Assembly (NCBI GenBank): GCA_004143645.1
Contig: RXPK01000302.1
Location: 2,165,971-2,229,970 of the forward strand
Reading direction: 5' to 3'
DNA length: 64,000 bases
Source of the DNA: Protaetia brevitarsis
Taxonomy: Eukaryota > Arthropoda > Insecta > Coleoptera > Scarabaeidae
How positions within the stretch are numbered: the stretch's first letter is position 1; every line of letters starts with the position of its first letter. The notes beneath the pieces are model-generated. The model searched no databases. It saw only the letters and a list, made by a program, of their open reading frames with translations, and had not been told where the DNA came from. Below are positions 21,402 through 34,000 of this stretch, in pieces. A program made the translations under genes and the position numbers.

Positions 21402-22402
21402 TGTTATAGCCACTTGGGCGTGAGGGAAATAAGGCGTTACTTCATGTGACGTAAAAAGGTTTTTCTCTAACATTAAAACTATATTAACTTAATAAAAATA
21501 TATCATAATTAATTCCTATTGCGATCGTATCGAAAACATATTTGTCGATTAACAAAATATAACTTTCAATTTCTCTTCGCTACTGTATAATATATCCGAT
21601 CGACGCTTGGCTAACTAATATTGGCTAGCGAACTGCACCGGACGTCCTCACTCTACTCATAATCTAACGTTCTTTTATATCTATTTAAAGGTATCACTTA
21701 GGTTTGTAACGTTTCTCGTTAATATAAAATGAATTGCTTAGTTTCTTAAATCACATTTAGAAATAATTAATAATTTCAATGTAATTTCTATCAATTTATT
21801 TTAATCACGGACACATTCTGTAATTAATCACTTGTATCTAGTTTTGGAAAATGTTTATTTACGTCATATTTTCTGAACATACCTGTTTCAACTGTCAATG
21901 TTGTGTTTGCTTTGATTCTATGGCATATAAGCGCGGCTTTCTGTGTTAACAATCCCATCTTTTACCGACCGCCGCCGGTGGAGATTAACAAGAACATAAC
22001 CTGTAGATTTTTACACACTTATTTTTGGCAAGAGCAAGTCAATTCAGAAAGAGCTGATTTATTGCTGCACTCATCCTGAAATAGGCAAGGGACTTATTTC
22101 TTGCATGAGGTAGACGATTAAACCGCACTGAGATATTGGAAGCCCGTTAATTTGGTAACTAATTTCTTGGTTATTGCTTCGCTTTTTGTGTGTAATATTC
22201 TGTACTTTTGTTGAATGTATATTTGCTCGCTGCCCGCTGAAAGTAGAGACCTTTATTCTGCTACTTTTACCCCGCTGTGTATAAACTCACCACTTGTATA
22301 TATAATTTTCCGTGTGTAAATAAAACCGTTAAAATCAAAAATACCGACTTTTGCTGAATTGATTGTACCCTGGCTTACTCACGTCACTTACTACTCGTAA
22401 CA
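21402..22402. mobile_element. Candidate solo LTR (TGTTAT...GTAACA)
   Basis: A 1-kb segment with inverted ends TGTTA/TAACA contains a polyadenylation-like AATAAAACC near 22318. It directly abuts the 5' edge of the Penelope element. No coding sequence and no matching TSD are visible (TCTAT on the left, ACAAA on the right), so the boundaries are uncertain. Confidence 0.35.
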
Positions 22403-22580
22403 ACAAATTTAATTAATCTATTTGCACTCTGTCAAATTATTACTGGTAGCCATAAACCTCTTTTATCGCCTGTGTCAAACGTATAATGAATTTAGTCTGC
22501 AGACCCATCTTGGCAAACGCCATCTGTGTTGCAAAAGGATTAGTTTCGCTAAGTTAGAACATACACAAGCTGCTATTTAA

Positions 22581-23568
22581 TGGTGGGTTCAGTCAGAAAA
22601 ACTTAACCTTAATTTAGTATTAGCCCTAATCTTAGTATTAATCTCAATCTTAAGAAAATGCTTATCGTTCATATAAATATTTGTATTAGCACTGAAAGTA
22701 TTAAAATTCTAAACATAACCTTATACATGCCTTCTACAATTCAAGTAACATGTAAGCTGTGACTACCATTAGCTATTCATTCACTCATTGTGCTCATAAC
22801 CTACAAAATAGTATTGAACTATGAATACGAAAAGAATCATTTTTTATAATTATAATTATATTTTTATAATTTATTATATTATTATATATTTTTTACAATA
22901 CAGTTTTGTTAGCTGCCTCGGTTTATTTATGGAATATGTCAAGAAAAAAAAGACGACGTTTCAAAGTTCGACCCTTAAATAAGAAACGCGATATAAAGAG
23001 ACATTTTACGACATTATTAAAAAATATGAAAACAATCAAACCTAATTATGAGCAGTTTTGATAAATAACTAGAAATCATGACAGATTCCTTACAAAAGGA
23101 TTCTATAAAGAATCCTATATCTCCAGCTCAAAGTCTTGTAATTACATTGCAGTGAGTAGGTTGATTTCCAAAATTATATAAATGATGATACACGCACTAA
23201 TTCAATAAGGTGTCCATCATCAAATGTATCAGACATGTTTTTAGAGATTCTCCAATTCTCCACTCCAACAATTATTTACCTAACCTCCAATAAATGTAAC
23301 AGCTGCTGATATATTAGAAATAGTTTACCGCATCAGTTTGTCACTGCTACAAAAATCCGACAAATATATATATATAGCGCATGCGCGTGCCCTAACTTAG
23401 TGTAAAGAAAAGTTAAATGGAACTTTTTAAGGTAGCTTTAAGTTTAGTGTTAAGATATTGCATACAATTATCTCCAACTGAACGCATATAGGTATATTAC
23501 GCACTTTAAGTTTTTAAGGTTACTGCTAGTACTAAGTTAATGCTAATACAGGCTGACTGAACCCACTA
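22581..23568 (+). mobile_element. PIF/Harbinger element with TAA TSD
   Basis: TAA (22578-22580) precedes TGGTGGGTTCAGTCAG, and CTGACTGAACCCACTA precedes TAA (23569-23571). The 16-bp ends match at 15 of 16 positions. A 3-bp TWA target duplication is characteristic of PIF/Harbinger. The ~988-bp body keeps a piece of Harbinger transposase (22936-23150) and has lost the DDE domain, so this is an internally deleted copy. Confidence 0.85.
22936..23150 (+). pseudogene. Harbinger transposase N-terminal remnant
   Basis: From the ATG at 22936 the frame reads MSRKKRRRFKVRPLNKKRDI and NMKTIKPNYEQF, matching the family's N-terminal pattern (RR.W.VRP...R...F..L..E....D...F). After a stop and frameshift, IKNPISPAQSLVITLQ corresponds to the family pattern REAISP.ERLA.TLR. 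The catalytic DDE region is absent. Confidence 0.7.
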
Positions 23569-23571
23569 TAA

Positions 23572-24790
23572 TTATTGTTATAAGGAATAATTAAACAAAT
23601 TTTATTTAATTTTTATTCTACAATATCTATCGTTGAAAAATGGCAACCTCGGCAAAATAGAATATGATAAATTAACAAGAATAAAATTAATCAAACATTC
23701 TTTGGCAGAAAACCAGTCTTCGTCGGTAAAACGACACCTTCTGTAAGAATTGGAATTTAATCTGTTTTTTTTTTTTTGCGAAAGAGAATTACGCAGCAAA
23801 TGTCCGATGACGAAAATAGGTCTTCCCTAAATTGACGTTTCGATTAACACCGTCAACAAAAAGTGACTGAAAAAAGATGCGATAATGCAATTTATATTGG
23901 TAGTAGGAAGATATCTCTAACAGGAAGCGAGAGAAATGGAGATAAAAGCGGTATCATCATCGATGTTTACGGCGTTTTCCGTTCTTCCAGACCATATTAA
24001 ATTCTCATTTTTAAATCATATCAAATTACCATCCAAGTAGTGACAGCGGGACGTGATCGGTCTAGCGGAGCGTGAAAACCGTTTTGGGGACGCTCTCGCC
24101 GTAAGATCGATTACCAGACCGAGTAAACTAATCCGGTGCTGCCAGGGCGCTCCGTCAATAGATGAGGACTCAATCACCTATGTAAGCTTTAATAACTACA
24201 AACGACCAGTTGTGTGTGATGTTGTGGGAATTTGAAAACTGTTCGCATGATTGTAATCGTCGTTCGCATAGTTATTAACACTAGAGTATGATAGGTGTCA
24301 TTTACACTCACACAGTTTCTGATGAGTTCGAGCGACGAACGATTCGACGAATTACTTAAACAGATTCAAATTCACTCAATCGTAGGACTTTAATACATTA
24401 CTTCTATAATTTATAATCACTGTTTAAATTTAAATTGTACTCTTGAACTTGTACCATGTATGTCAAAATGATTGTTCGTAAGAAAAAAACTGTTTTCCGG
24501 AAAAATTTATCTATAACTTATTACCAATTTAATGAGCGAAGTTAGCTACATACAAATTTCATACATTAAATGAATTTCTTGACATTTAGCGACATTGGCG
24601 TGCGCGTTGTAGTATCTTTCGATTATTTATTTTATAATTTTTTTCAAATCGTTTGTATTTACATCTAATATCACCAACAATAGTATTTCTGAATACTGTA
24701 AGAAAATAAGGGAATTTATCTGTGGTAATAGCTCAACAAACAGGTAAAAAATCAATATTAACATTAAGTGAAATAGTTTATTACATTTTA
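23572..24790. other. No recognisable gene
   Basis: AT-rich. A 60-codon frame at 24053-24235 shows no motif. Confidence 0.4.
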
Positions 24791-24794
24791 TGAT

Positions 24795-25440
24795 TTTATA
24801 GGCTTATCATACACTTCAGCGCAATGAGCTGTCAAAAGAAAGTTACATTTTCATCCCTATAAAGTTTCTACGGCACAGAAATTATTACCATTAGATCACG
24901 ATAGGCGATTGGAATATCGGTTGAATAACAATTTAAGGGACGATGACTTGCTAAACAAATCATTTTTCTCGGATGAAGCCTGGTTTTATCTAACAGACTA
25001 TATCAATTTATAAAACTATTGTATCTGGTCTGCAGAAAATCCACACGAATTTCGAGAAACGCAATTGCATCCCGTAAAAGTTGGAGTTTGGTTAGCTATG
25101 TCCAGGCAACAATAATAGGGCCAATTTCTTCGAGGAAACTGTAACAGCCCAACGTTACAACAGATGTTGGAATTGTTTATTGCAGAGTTACAAGAAAATG
25201 AGCTTGAAGCAGGTTATTTTCAGCACGATAATGCTCCAGCACATACTGCTCGACAAACCTGCCAATATATTCAAACAGTTTTTTGCTGACAGGTTCGTTA
25301 GAGCACAAAGATGGCCACCAAGATCGCCTGATCTAACCCATTAGATTACTTCATGTTCGGCTATCTAAAAAATAGGATCTATAGAAACCGCATGCATACC
25401 ATAGAAGAACTGAGAGATGCAGTTTTGTCACTTAATAATT
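24795..25440 (+). pseudogene. Tc1/mariner-superfamily transposase, most of catalytic domain
   Basis: Readable order: GLSYTSAQ then AVKRKLHFHPYKVS, LDHDRRLEYRLNNNL, NKSFFSDEAWFYLTDYIN (first Asp), ENPHEFRETQLHPVKVGVW, AGYFQHDNAPAHTARQT (second Asp), RWPPRSPDLT, then after a one-base loss LDYFMFGYLKNRIYRNRMHT (third acidic position) and IEELRDAVL. There are several stops and at least three frameshifts. Spacing of the last two acids is about 38 residues by eye. The N-terminal DNA-binding domain is not found. Confidence 0.82.
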
Positions 25441-25444
25441 ATAC

Positions 25445-26400
25445 TAATTGTATGTTATAATTTAAAGTAATAAATAAATTTAGTTAAACACCAGTTAGTA
25501 CTGAATTGTAAAATCATAATTTAGTAAAGTTAAATTAATTACATTTCATTTTTACAAGCAGAAACACCAATCCATAGTCGTTTATATAATTGAGAGTTCA
25601 AATATAGGTTACGTTTTCCTTATTTATGACAGATCCGTTTACTTTCTTATGTTCCAACACTGACTTAGTTCAAACCTTTATTACAAACACGCGGCATATA
25701 CCTACACCCTGTTACTATCTATAGGAGTGGATTTGACAATCATTTTAAATCTCTGTGTACTCGTATTACAATAAACATCATTGTAAAACTAGTGTTTTAA
25801 TATATAATTTTTGCTTCCAACTATAAACTAATTCTCAAGTAATAGGGGTTGACCTAAAACCGATCGGCAAAGCTCTTCAAATAGAAAACGGTGACGTAAA
25901 AAACTCTAAATCGCAAACAGCTTTCGGAAAAGTTGCGGATTTAAACTTTCTGCGGCTTCTCACGCTCATCACAACTACTGACTGATATTTTAAACCGGCT
26001 TAACCGGAGAGTTCTGAATGTTTAACGGGGATGTGATTTGTTTCAGTCGCATTGTTTTTGTCTTTTATCTTCAATTTTTTGCTGCTAATAACTTAGACGT
26101 TTGGTCCTTGTTATTATATTATTTTATTTTTACATGTTCCTTTTGTAATATAGGTAATTTGCAAACAGAAATTGTATGAGTGTCGAAGGAAAGATGCTTT
26201 ATGACTTTGTTCTAGAATTGTATTAATAATGTCATAATGTCATGATCAAAAAGCCGGTTTTGGAAGTTGCTAACGATTCTCGAAAGAATTTGGTAACAAA
26301 CACCAATATACAGAATGTTTCACTGACAGATAATTTCTCTATATCTCGTGTGACTGACAGATATGAAAAGCAGTTTGTACAAATCCCTGTAGGATTATTA
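25445..26400. other. No recognisable gene
   Basis: AT-rich intergenic-type sequence without motifs I recognise. Confidence 0.4.
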
Positions 26401-26404
26401 GTAT

Positions 26405-26598
26405 TGGTACCATTTTAGCAAATTAAATGCGAATTTATGCAACCGAAACTACAAGAGCTGTGTACCGAGCAATGAATAATTCAGAATTGTTTGCAAATAA
26501 TTTTTAATTACTGTTTCAGTATGGTGTAGTTTCGATCGTATTAATTATCGAAGATTTGTGGAGCTTAGATTCACATTTAATTTGCTAAAAATGGTACA
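26405..26598. mobile_element. MITE with ~35-bp terminal inverted repeats
   Basis: GGTACCATTTTAGCAAATTA at 26406 is matched in reverse complement by TAATTTGCTAAAAATGGTAC ending near 26597. The ends continue to match through AATGYGAATYTA(A)GC and a CGAAACTACA block about 40 bp inside each end. No coding content. Confidence 0.75.
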
Positions 26599-26697
26599 TA
26601 GAGTGCGTTTCGTGACCTCAGTACAGTCTCCAATTTCTTTTTCTCAACCACAGTACAGCCAAAATTAAAATTAAATTCTTCATAGTGATATAATTAT

Positions 26698-27340
26698 GTA
26701 TGTATGTATGTATGTAAGTAAAAGGGTGGTGTTACACTGCGACCTAAACGATCTATTGTGTCTCCTATTCTTGCTGCTTTACAGCTGGCCTTCCAGTCCT
26801 ATTCCTTTTAGAAAGTGTAGGATGTCAGAGGGCCCAGTCTAGGTAAGTCTCCCTCTTCGATTCACATGCTCCCAGGTGAAATGCCCTCGGTTGCATAGTG
26901 CTACGCAGTTTGAGAGGAGATGGATGGGTGTTTCATCCTGTTCCCCACAGAATCTGCATTCAGGATCTTTTCCAAATCCAAGCTTAGTCAGGTGTCCTTT
27001 CAGTCTACAATGCCTGAAAGTATTCTGTTAAAATGCGAACTTTGTTCTTACTCAGGTTGATGCATTCTGTAAACTCTTCTGGTTATAGTTCCCAGAAGAA
27101 TTTTACTTTGCCTCATTCCTGCAGATTTTCCCAATAACTGGATTTTCTCTGCTCCATTTCTATTTTTAGTTTCTTCAGTATTGTACTGCTACTTAACCGC
27201 AGAAGGGTTCAGGCCTACAAAAGGCATTCCAGCCCCTTTCTTTGCGAGGTTATCCGTTATTTCGTTTTCTTCCACTCCTGTGTGACCCGGAACCCACAGG
27301 AGGGTTACTTTATTTCTTTTGCCTAGCTCATTTAGTTAGA
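26698..27340 (-). mobile_element. I-like LINE copy 1: 5'-truncated 3' end with 11-bp TSD
   Basis: GATATAATTAT flanks the insert exactly (26687-26697 and 27341-27351). On the minus strand it holds the end of ORF2 with a Cys/His knuckle (CRFCGEQDETPIHLL) and a 3' part ending in (TATG)n. It is nearly identical in content to 55345-56290 and 62440-64000. Confidence 0.85.
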
Positions 27341-28722
27341 GATATAATTATATTTTCATGTTGTAGCAGAACCTTGTTATGTGTATAAATATATGCAATA
27401 AAAAAATATTTTTGTGTGAAAAATTTAGAGTTTTTTTTTATTCGCTTGACGAAAAACAAATACCACATAAGAAATACCACATGTATTACAAACAAAACCT
27501 CAAGTAAGTACCGTGATTTTATATACTATATTAAAAAAAAATGATCAATTAAAATATCTAGTGCTGGCACACTGTAAATTTAAATATTTATTTACTTAAG
27601 GGCGGCTCTCATCAGGATTTCTTCTCAAGAAAATCTCTTAGGAATATCTAAAAGATCGTTAAAGGTACGTAATAGTAATTTGAATACAATATGGGTATTG
27701 TATCGAATTGTTTAAGGTAAGAAAATAGTGGAAATGAATTACTGAGTGTTCCGTGTTAAATTGTAAGAGCCATCACCGACACAACCGTCTCCTCTCATGA
27801 CCAAAGAAAGAATGTCTCAGGTCGAAATTACAGTTAATAAAAAAACAGTTAATACCCTTGACCCAGGGAGAACACTGCCGCCATAATGACGTCAATTATT
27901 GGTAGTTATTCGTCGGCTACGTCATTAGACGAGTAATTGACGTATCTACGACGTAGTCATGCATTTGACGTTACTGAAAGTCGTCTTTTTGACGGCTTCA
28001 ATTGGTCAGGTCATTATAAAAGGTTCAAAGTCCACCAGATACACATATTAAAATAGTAATTACCTTGTTGTTAACATTTAACATACGCTTTTCTTGAACT
28101 CAGTACCAATAAATATAGATTAGTAAAAGTAAAAAGTAAAAATGTATATTAGTAAAAAAAAGTATATATTAGACACGGGGGAGAATCTTTTAAATTTATA
28201 TGAGCAACTGAATATTGCATACTCAAAATAGCTTTATAAAATTTTGAATGTCGTTAATTTTAGTGCAATATCATTTAATGCTTGATTTGAATTGAATAGA
28301 AAAAATGGACCCCATCTCAATACATAATTGAATTGCACGCCTCACAACGGGTAGTAGATGATGCCTCCAGTTGCATGTGTTGGCTGGTGGCGTGCTTCCA
28401 TATATATAATACTACTATATTGCGGGTATGTGCTCAAAAATTCCGAAATCAAAGGGAGACAGCTATATCGGATATGCCACAACGTTCTGGCTGCATTATG
28501 CGCATGCGCGAACCTTAAATAATCATGCATCTTTCTCGCACATGTTGGTCAATTATTTCATTTCACATGTGTTTCTCGTTGACAGCTGTGCGTATGTTAA
28601 CGCTTGATCATTGTTTATTGGTGATATTGTGGTTATATCCATTGCTGTTGATTATTTTATGTTATTTTAACTGTCATGAATTATAATTGAAGTCTGTATA
28701 TTTAGTTTTTTGGAATATAACG

Positions 28723-29249
28723 ATGGTAAGATATTGCTATTTGTGTGGCCGTCAACAAACAAAGGAAAACGTAAAGGCTTCTATGCATAGGTAAAGCAAA
28801 TAGTTATAAAATGAATATATTGTAGTAACAATAAACTTACATTTTCTTCAGATTTCCTAAAGACGACAACAGACGATCAGCCTGGAAAAATGTTTGTGGA
28901 TTGTCAAATGAAGATAATGACAATTTTATTGATATGTTCGGCTCATTTTCTTCCGGAGGATTTTATAGAACCAAATGCAAAAATACTTGGGCGAAAAAGT
29001 CTCTATCTAAAATCCACAGCCATACCATCAATTCCTACAGTAACAGATAAAAGTACATCTACATCGAGAACTGATATACATATAGTTAAAGAAACAGGTA
29101 AAATATTCTTTTTAATATATCCATTCCATTTCGATATATTGAATGTATATTTTTCTTTGTAGTGGCTATCAATCATGACGAGATTTTAGTAATAGATGAT
29201 GGAAGTACTCAGTTTCCTACTGTAGAAACAATGGATATGAATTATGCAG
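28723..29249 (+). pseudogene. P-type transposase N-terminus: THAP domain in three exons
   Basis: Exon 1 (28723-28790) reads MVRYCYLCGRQQTKENVKAS then MH. A GT-AG intron (28791-28851) splits the Arg codon. Exon 2 (28852-29097) reads RFPKDDNRRSAWKNVCGLS, then after a one-base shift ICSAHFLPEDFIEPN, KSLYLKSTAIPSIP. An intron (29098-29162) joins in frame to exon 3 (29163-29249), VAINHDEILVIDDGSTQF, ending at another GT donor. Cys-X2-Cys plus CSAH gives the C2CH zinc site; Pro in RFP and the AIPSIP end fit THAP. The frameshift inside exon 2 suggests a dead copy, or a sequencing error. Confidence 0.82.
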
Positions 29250-29429
29250 GTAATACTGGATTTCTTGAAACTTGAAACATACAACCGAGTACCACAAGTC
29301 GTACACTACTTCATGTGAACCTGCATGAATATGCCGCCGCCTTTCTCTCATCATCCCGTGATAGCAAAAGATAGCGATGGTTACACGGATATTCACACCT
29401 TGGGAAGATGTTCTATAAAAGCATTTATA

Positions 29430-29684
29430 TGGAATAGAATTCTCTCAGTTTTAATACCCCTAAACTGAATTTACATATTTTGAGTCAAGGGATTTTTAAT
29501 GATCATTGCATGCAATTATGTAAATTAATTATTGAATGCTACATATCTATTCGATTGTATCATGAGGGAAAAATATCATCAAAGGATGAGAACATACATC
29601 AGAAATATAACAAATTCTTTTCCAAAATCAATAAATGTAAAAGTGGTTTTTTATTCATCTTTCCCAACTACTTTGCTAGCTTTT
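29430..29684 (+). pseudogene. P-type/THAP transposase C-terminal segment
   Basis: The plus strand reads PKLNLHILSQGIFNDHCMQL, CKLIIECYISIRLYHEGK and ENIHQKYNKF. From memory this resembles the C-terminal end of THAP-containing P-like transposases, where a SQGI.NDH..QL-type helix precedes a final basic segment. It lies in the same orientation as the THAP exons with ~180 bp between. The catalytic RNase H-like and GTP-binding regions are therefore deleted. Confidence 0.55.
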
Positions 29685-30193
29685 AAAAAGAAACCTTTTT
29701 TATCAGTGTAATATTTATTGTGTTTTGTAAACAATGTAAATTGATTGAATTTGTTATGGTATAGTTTGAAATAAATATTCTCATATGAACATCAATGTAT
29801 TATTATTTACCAGTATTTATTACGAATTCATATATCCACTTTTGTATATTTACAGAATTAGTACATCTCTTATCGTTATTTATAGAGGCATAAAGGTTTA
29901 AATTTTGTTGCATATATCACTATAAAAAAAAGGTCATTCTCTTAACAAATGAGGAAAAATTTGTACTCTTCTTCCAACGAATGATCATTCCATTATTACA
30001 ATCATTTGATTATTGAAATCATTCGATTATGCCCATCACTACCAAAATTGCTTCGTTCGCACATGCGCAAAACAATCGTAGAACCATGTCAGACAAAGAA
30101 ACTCATTTTCCATCTCCCTTCATCGGCGAAAATGTTTATCATTGGTTTTATACGAGACACGCAATATAGTAGTATTATATATATGCGTGCTTC

Positions 30194-30880
30194 ATATATC
30201 CCCATGATTCTGGCCACCCGCCACTTTAGTTTGCTTTAGTCCATCTCTAGTTGCTTCGATAGTCTCGGCTGAGGGGTAGACAGTTGTGCGGTATTCCAAA
30301 GTGGGAAACAAGTAGATTGTTAGAGGTTTGATTTGTGTCAAGTTAAAATTTCCGAACCCTTATTAATTAGTTGTTTGTATAATATTGCGTGATATCATGA
30401 ACAACATAGCAGCTTCGGTTGTCGTAATTTTTGGCAATGTAGTGCAGAATGATCCCAGAAATAAAAAGAATGGAAACGTACTAAAATCATCCAAAATTAT
30501 AATTCCTTCACTCAACGACATAACCGTTGAAAACAACATAATTTTATTTTTTTTTGGTTATTACAATTTGGAGTTTTATACGTTAACCGGTAAGAAAATT
30601 AATGAAATTGTTTTTTGCTTTGCGAAAGTTCTTGTGATGATGTTATTGGTATGAAATGCCATTTACCTACCTATATTCACAATTAGTCCCTCTTATAATG
30701 TAGAATTATAAGATAGATGTATTAGAATAGTTTTACATTACTGTATTTGAAAATTGTACATTAGTATCTTAAATGTTCTTTAACAGTGCTACTTTCACAA
30801 CTTGTTGTTGAATTTAAACATTCATAAAAATAAATGTATTCTGTTTATGTTACACTTTTATTTTTGCCTTACATTAGGTC
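30194..30880. other. Interior of the CCCAGG element, right of the P insert
   Basis: It contains an unrecognised 86-codon plus-strand frame (MNNIAASVVVIFGNVV..., ending at 30654) and otherwise AT-rich sequence. No transposase motif is seen. Confidence 0.35.
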
Positions 30881-31070
30881 ATATATTAAGAGATAAAAGT
30901 ACGTCAATCCGACGTATCAAATAACGTACTGAGTTCGTCTTAAAATGACGTCGGTGGGGTGTGACATTAACTCGTCATTTTGACGTCGTATGTATGTCAT
31001 TTTCGAGGTCGCAGTTCGTCGTGAACGACCATTAAACAACGTCATTATGACGACAGTTTGCCACCTGGGG

Positions 31071-34000
31071 AATTGTTCCTAGAAGATCAATCTACCAACT
31101 GACATTTAAACAAGAACTAAAACGGGCAATAAATGACTGTTATTTCCATTAAAAGGAGGAAAATGATCAATGTACATAAATAGGAAATAAACACTAAAAA
31201 ACCAATTAATAAAATAAATTCCAGGAATAGCAATTTGTGTTTGCAAGCTTTGAATTGACAAAAAATACAACTAGTAACTTTTATTATTATAAATAGCATT
31301 TTAGTTCAGTATATAGGGTTTCTTATAACTGTTATAAATTAAATAACAGCTTTCATATGACAAGAAGATTATGGAGCCAGCATACGCTGTTGTAAATAAA
31401 ATTGCAATAACATTTTCTATACTTTGAAACTGTTTTAAATGAGCATTAAATTAACTAAATTACATTAAATATGAATAACAGCTTTAAATTATTAATGCTT
31501 TCACTATGTTTTTAATACTTGTTTTAGTGAAGGTGAATCAATTATTTGTCCAAAATGAAGTTTCCCAAGGAATAATTAATTATTATGGTGTATGTACTAG
31601 GAGAAATTGACTGAAATTTTTGGCTGGACAGGACAAGGATGGACAGTTAAAAATATCCAAACGTCTAAAGTGCTTTCCTTTGAAAACTAAAAAGAGATTT
31701 GAAATGACTGGAATTAAAATGTCAAAAAATAAGCATGTAAGAAATTCAAATACTTTCCAAAAACACTCAGTATGTTACATTCCTCGTCACTAGCTATTGC
31801 TACTGCATTTTCATATCCTCTTCAATTATATACATTTTAATTCTATTCCACAATAGAGGAGCAGAAATATCAAAAAAACTAATATAATAATTAATATAAA
31901 ATTTAATGTGATTTCGTGAGAAGTTCTAACATGCACAGTAGTTTATACGAATTGTAGAATATAAATGTAGGTAAAATTTTCTATGTTATTTTGCTGTGAT
32001 TTGTGTCTTTTTCAATAGGAAATAAAGCTGTTTTTTTTCTTACTAGATATGTTGCTGTGTTAACAGGCAACTATTTATGTCTAATAGGGGCTGTAAAAGC
32101 TAGTGTAATATTCTTTCTACTATAGTGCGTGGGTAAATATATTATTAATACCTTGAAAGAGCGATGGACCTGTAAAAATTAATAATTAATTAATTTACAT
32201 TACATGGACGTAACCAGCAGGAAATACAAAATACAACATGCTCAAATATGCGAAAAATTTTTATATACATGTAATAAAAATATATGTTCATATATATTTT
32301 TTGTGAATTATTCAGGTCACATTTATTCGCTCTACGAAGAGCAATAATTCTTAATTTAATTATAACCCGCAGTAAATGCCGCCTGTTTCAGTATGAAAAC
32401 CTCTTTCCTCGACTCAAAATATTAGTTCAGATAATATAAAATTATACAGTCCTCGCACGATTTTAAAGTAAATAACGACGTGCTAAAATAGGAAAAGAAG
32501 ACAACGCTATTTTAACACTCAGCCCAAATAGCAAGGTAATTGAAATAAATTTAATTAACTTAGTTAACTTAAGTTAATTTCCCTAGATGCTAATTCAGAT
32601 GTTTATGTAAAAACAGCCTTCTATTCTATCACTGTAAATTATTCAGTAGATGTAATTATTCTAGTCGGTGTTTTTGTGTCAATTAAATAAGTACTCAGGG
32701 GGCAATGGCAACAATAATTAAAAACCCTTCTTAATTACTGTTGCCATTATCCAGTGATTGGAAATTGATTGCAATTGAAACCTCAAATAACTCAAACAAA
32801 ATATAAATAATATCTTTTTGATCCTGGCGATTATTACCTTAGCTTATTAATAAATTTCAATTGAAACGAGGCACCTGAAATAAATTTTTACCTGGTGTAA
32901 TTTATATAAAGCTTCGAAACCTGTCAATTATCATATCAAGGGCAACAACTTTTAATGACGGGCCTGAAGCCGGCTTCACAGAATTGAAACATCACGACAT
33001 TTAAACAACCAACCACATCTAAGCATCAGATATTACCCTCAATCCTTCTTTCTGTGATCTCATCTTTTCAGCGACTCGAGTGTAGTTGGATTTTCCGGAC
33101 TTCATTTGGTGTCGCCAAAATAATTGAGGTTATGTTTTGTTTTTTTTTCTGTCTTTATCGCTCTAGTACCGCTATTAGTACGATTAGTATCATTTTTATA
33201 CTCAATACAAATGTAAAATAAGTAACAATAACTGACAGCAGGTGATCGATAGAATTGACACATGCCAGTGGGTTTAAATTTATTGTTTTTTTGTTAACGG
33301 ATTAACGGATTTCTTATAAAAGTAAACAAATTCATCTGTCGCCGGCGACATCTTCCACCACTTATCTAAACCCGGCTTCACGATTTAAAATCATTCCTGA
33401 GGGGACAAGTCCCCTCCCCCCCTTAAAATTTGAATTTCTCTTACGTAAAGAGCACACCCCCAAAGCCCCTTCTCTGATTATTTAAATTTGAGAAAATGTA
33501 ATTATCAAATATCGTTGTAACAACACACTAAACGTGCGAATAAAGAATGTTTTAACACAAAACAAGCCTAACTCTTTATTTCATTACCAAAATGTTATAA
33601 ATACTAAATACATAAAACAATTTGTTTAAATACAAAAATACGTAGGTATTCTAACTATCCTCGCACTTTAAATAAACGAGGTTAAGAAAATGTCAAAAAC
33701 ATAGAGTAAAAATTGAAAATCAGAGCCATCTACCCATAAATGGCAGAAACTAAATCTATAAGAAATCTCTAAATATTCAACTGTCCCTGTTATCGATATA
33801 TGTTAAAAATAACTATTTTATCACAGACCATCTCAGTTAGTGTCAATTCTTAAGACAACCCTTAAATATAAAAAATTCATAAAATAACTAAACTAATGGC
33901 GGTTCATATAAATCTAACCCCAAAATTAACGTAACGCGAACACAAATTACAAAAATCTTATTTACTGATTAACACTGAATTGGAACTAACTAATTATTCT

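Larger units (their letters stand above)
28399..30185 (+). mobile_element. P-superfamily element, internally deleted, 8-bp TSD
   Basis: The termini are perfect 26-bp inverted repeats (28399-28424 and 30160-30185, starting CATATATATAATAC). They are flanked by a perfect 8-bp duplication CGTGCTTC (28391-28398 and 30186-30193). Eight-bp TSDs, ends starting CA, and a THAP-type DNA-binding domain are features of the P superfamily. Subterminal inverted repeats (28499-28513 with 30055-30069, one mismatch) parallel the internal repeats of P elements. At 1787 bp it is shorter than a typical ~3-kb autonomous P element, and the central transposase region is missing. Confidence 0.88.
27862..31069. mobile_element. 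DNA element with CCCAGG ends and subterminal GACGT clusters
   Basis: The ends match in inverted orientation: CCCAGGGAGAACACTGCCGC at 27862 and, on the minus strand from 31069, CCCAGGTGGCAAACTGTCGT. About 25 of the first 31 positions agree, then both continue ATAATGACGT. Each terminal ~170 bp (27880-28010 and 30900-31050) is studded with GACGT/ACGTC/CGTC words, likely transposase-binding repeats. No clear TSD. A P element lies inside it; without that insert the element is ~1.4 kb. Superfamily unknown. Confidence 0.6.

Noticed and set aside
21402..22402. Calling the TGTTAT...GTAACA segment a firm solo LTR
   Set aside because: No matching target duplication and no internal partner; kept only as a low-confidence candidate.
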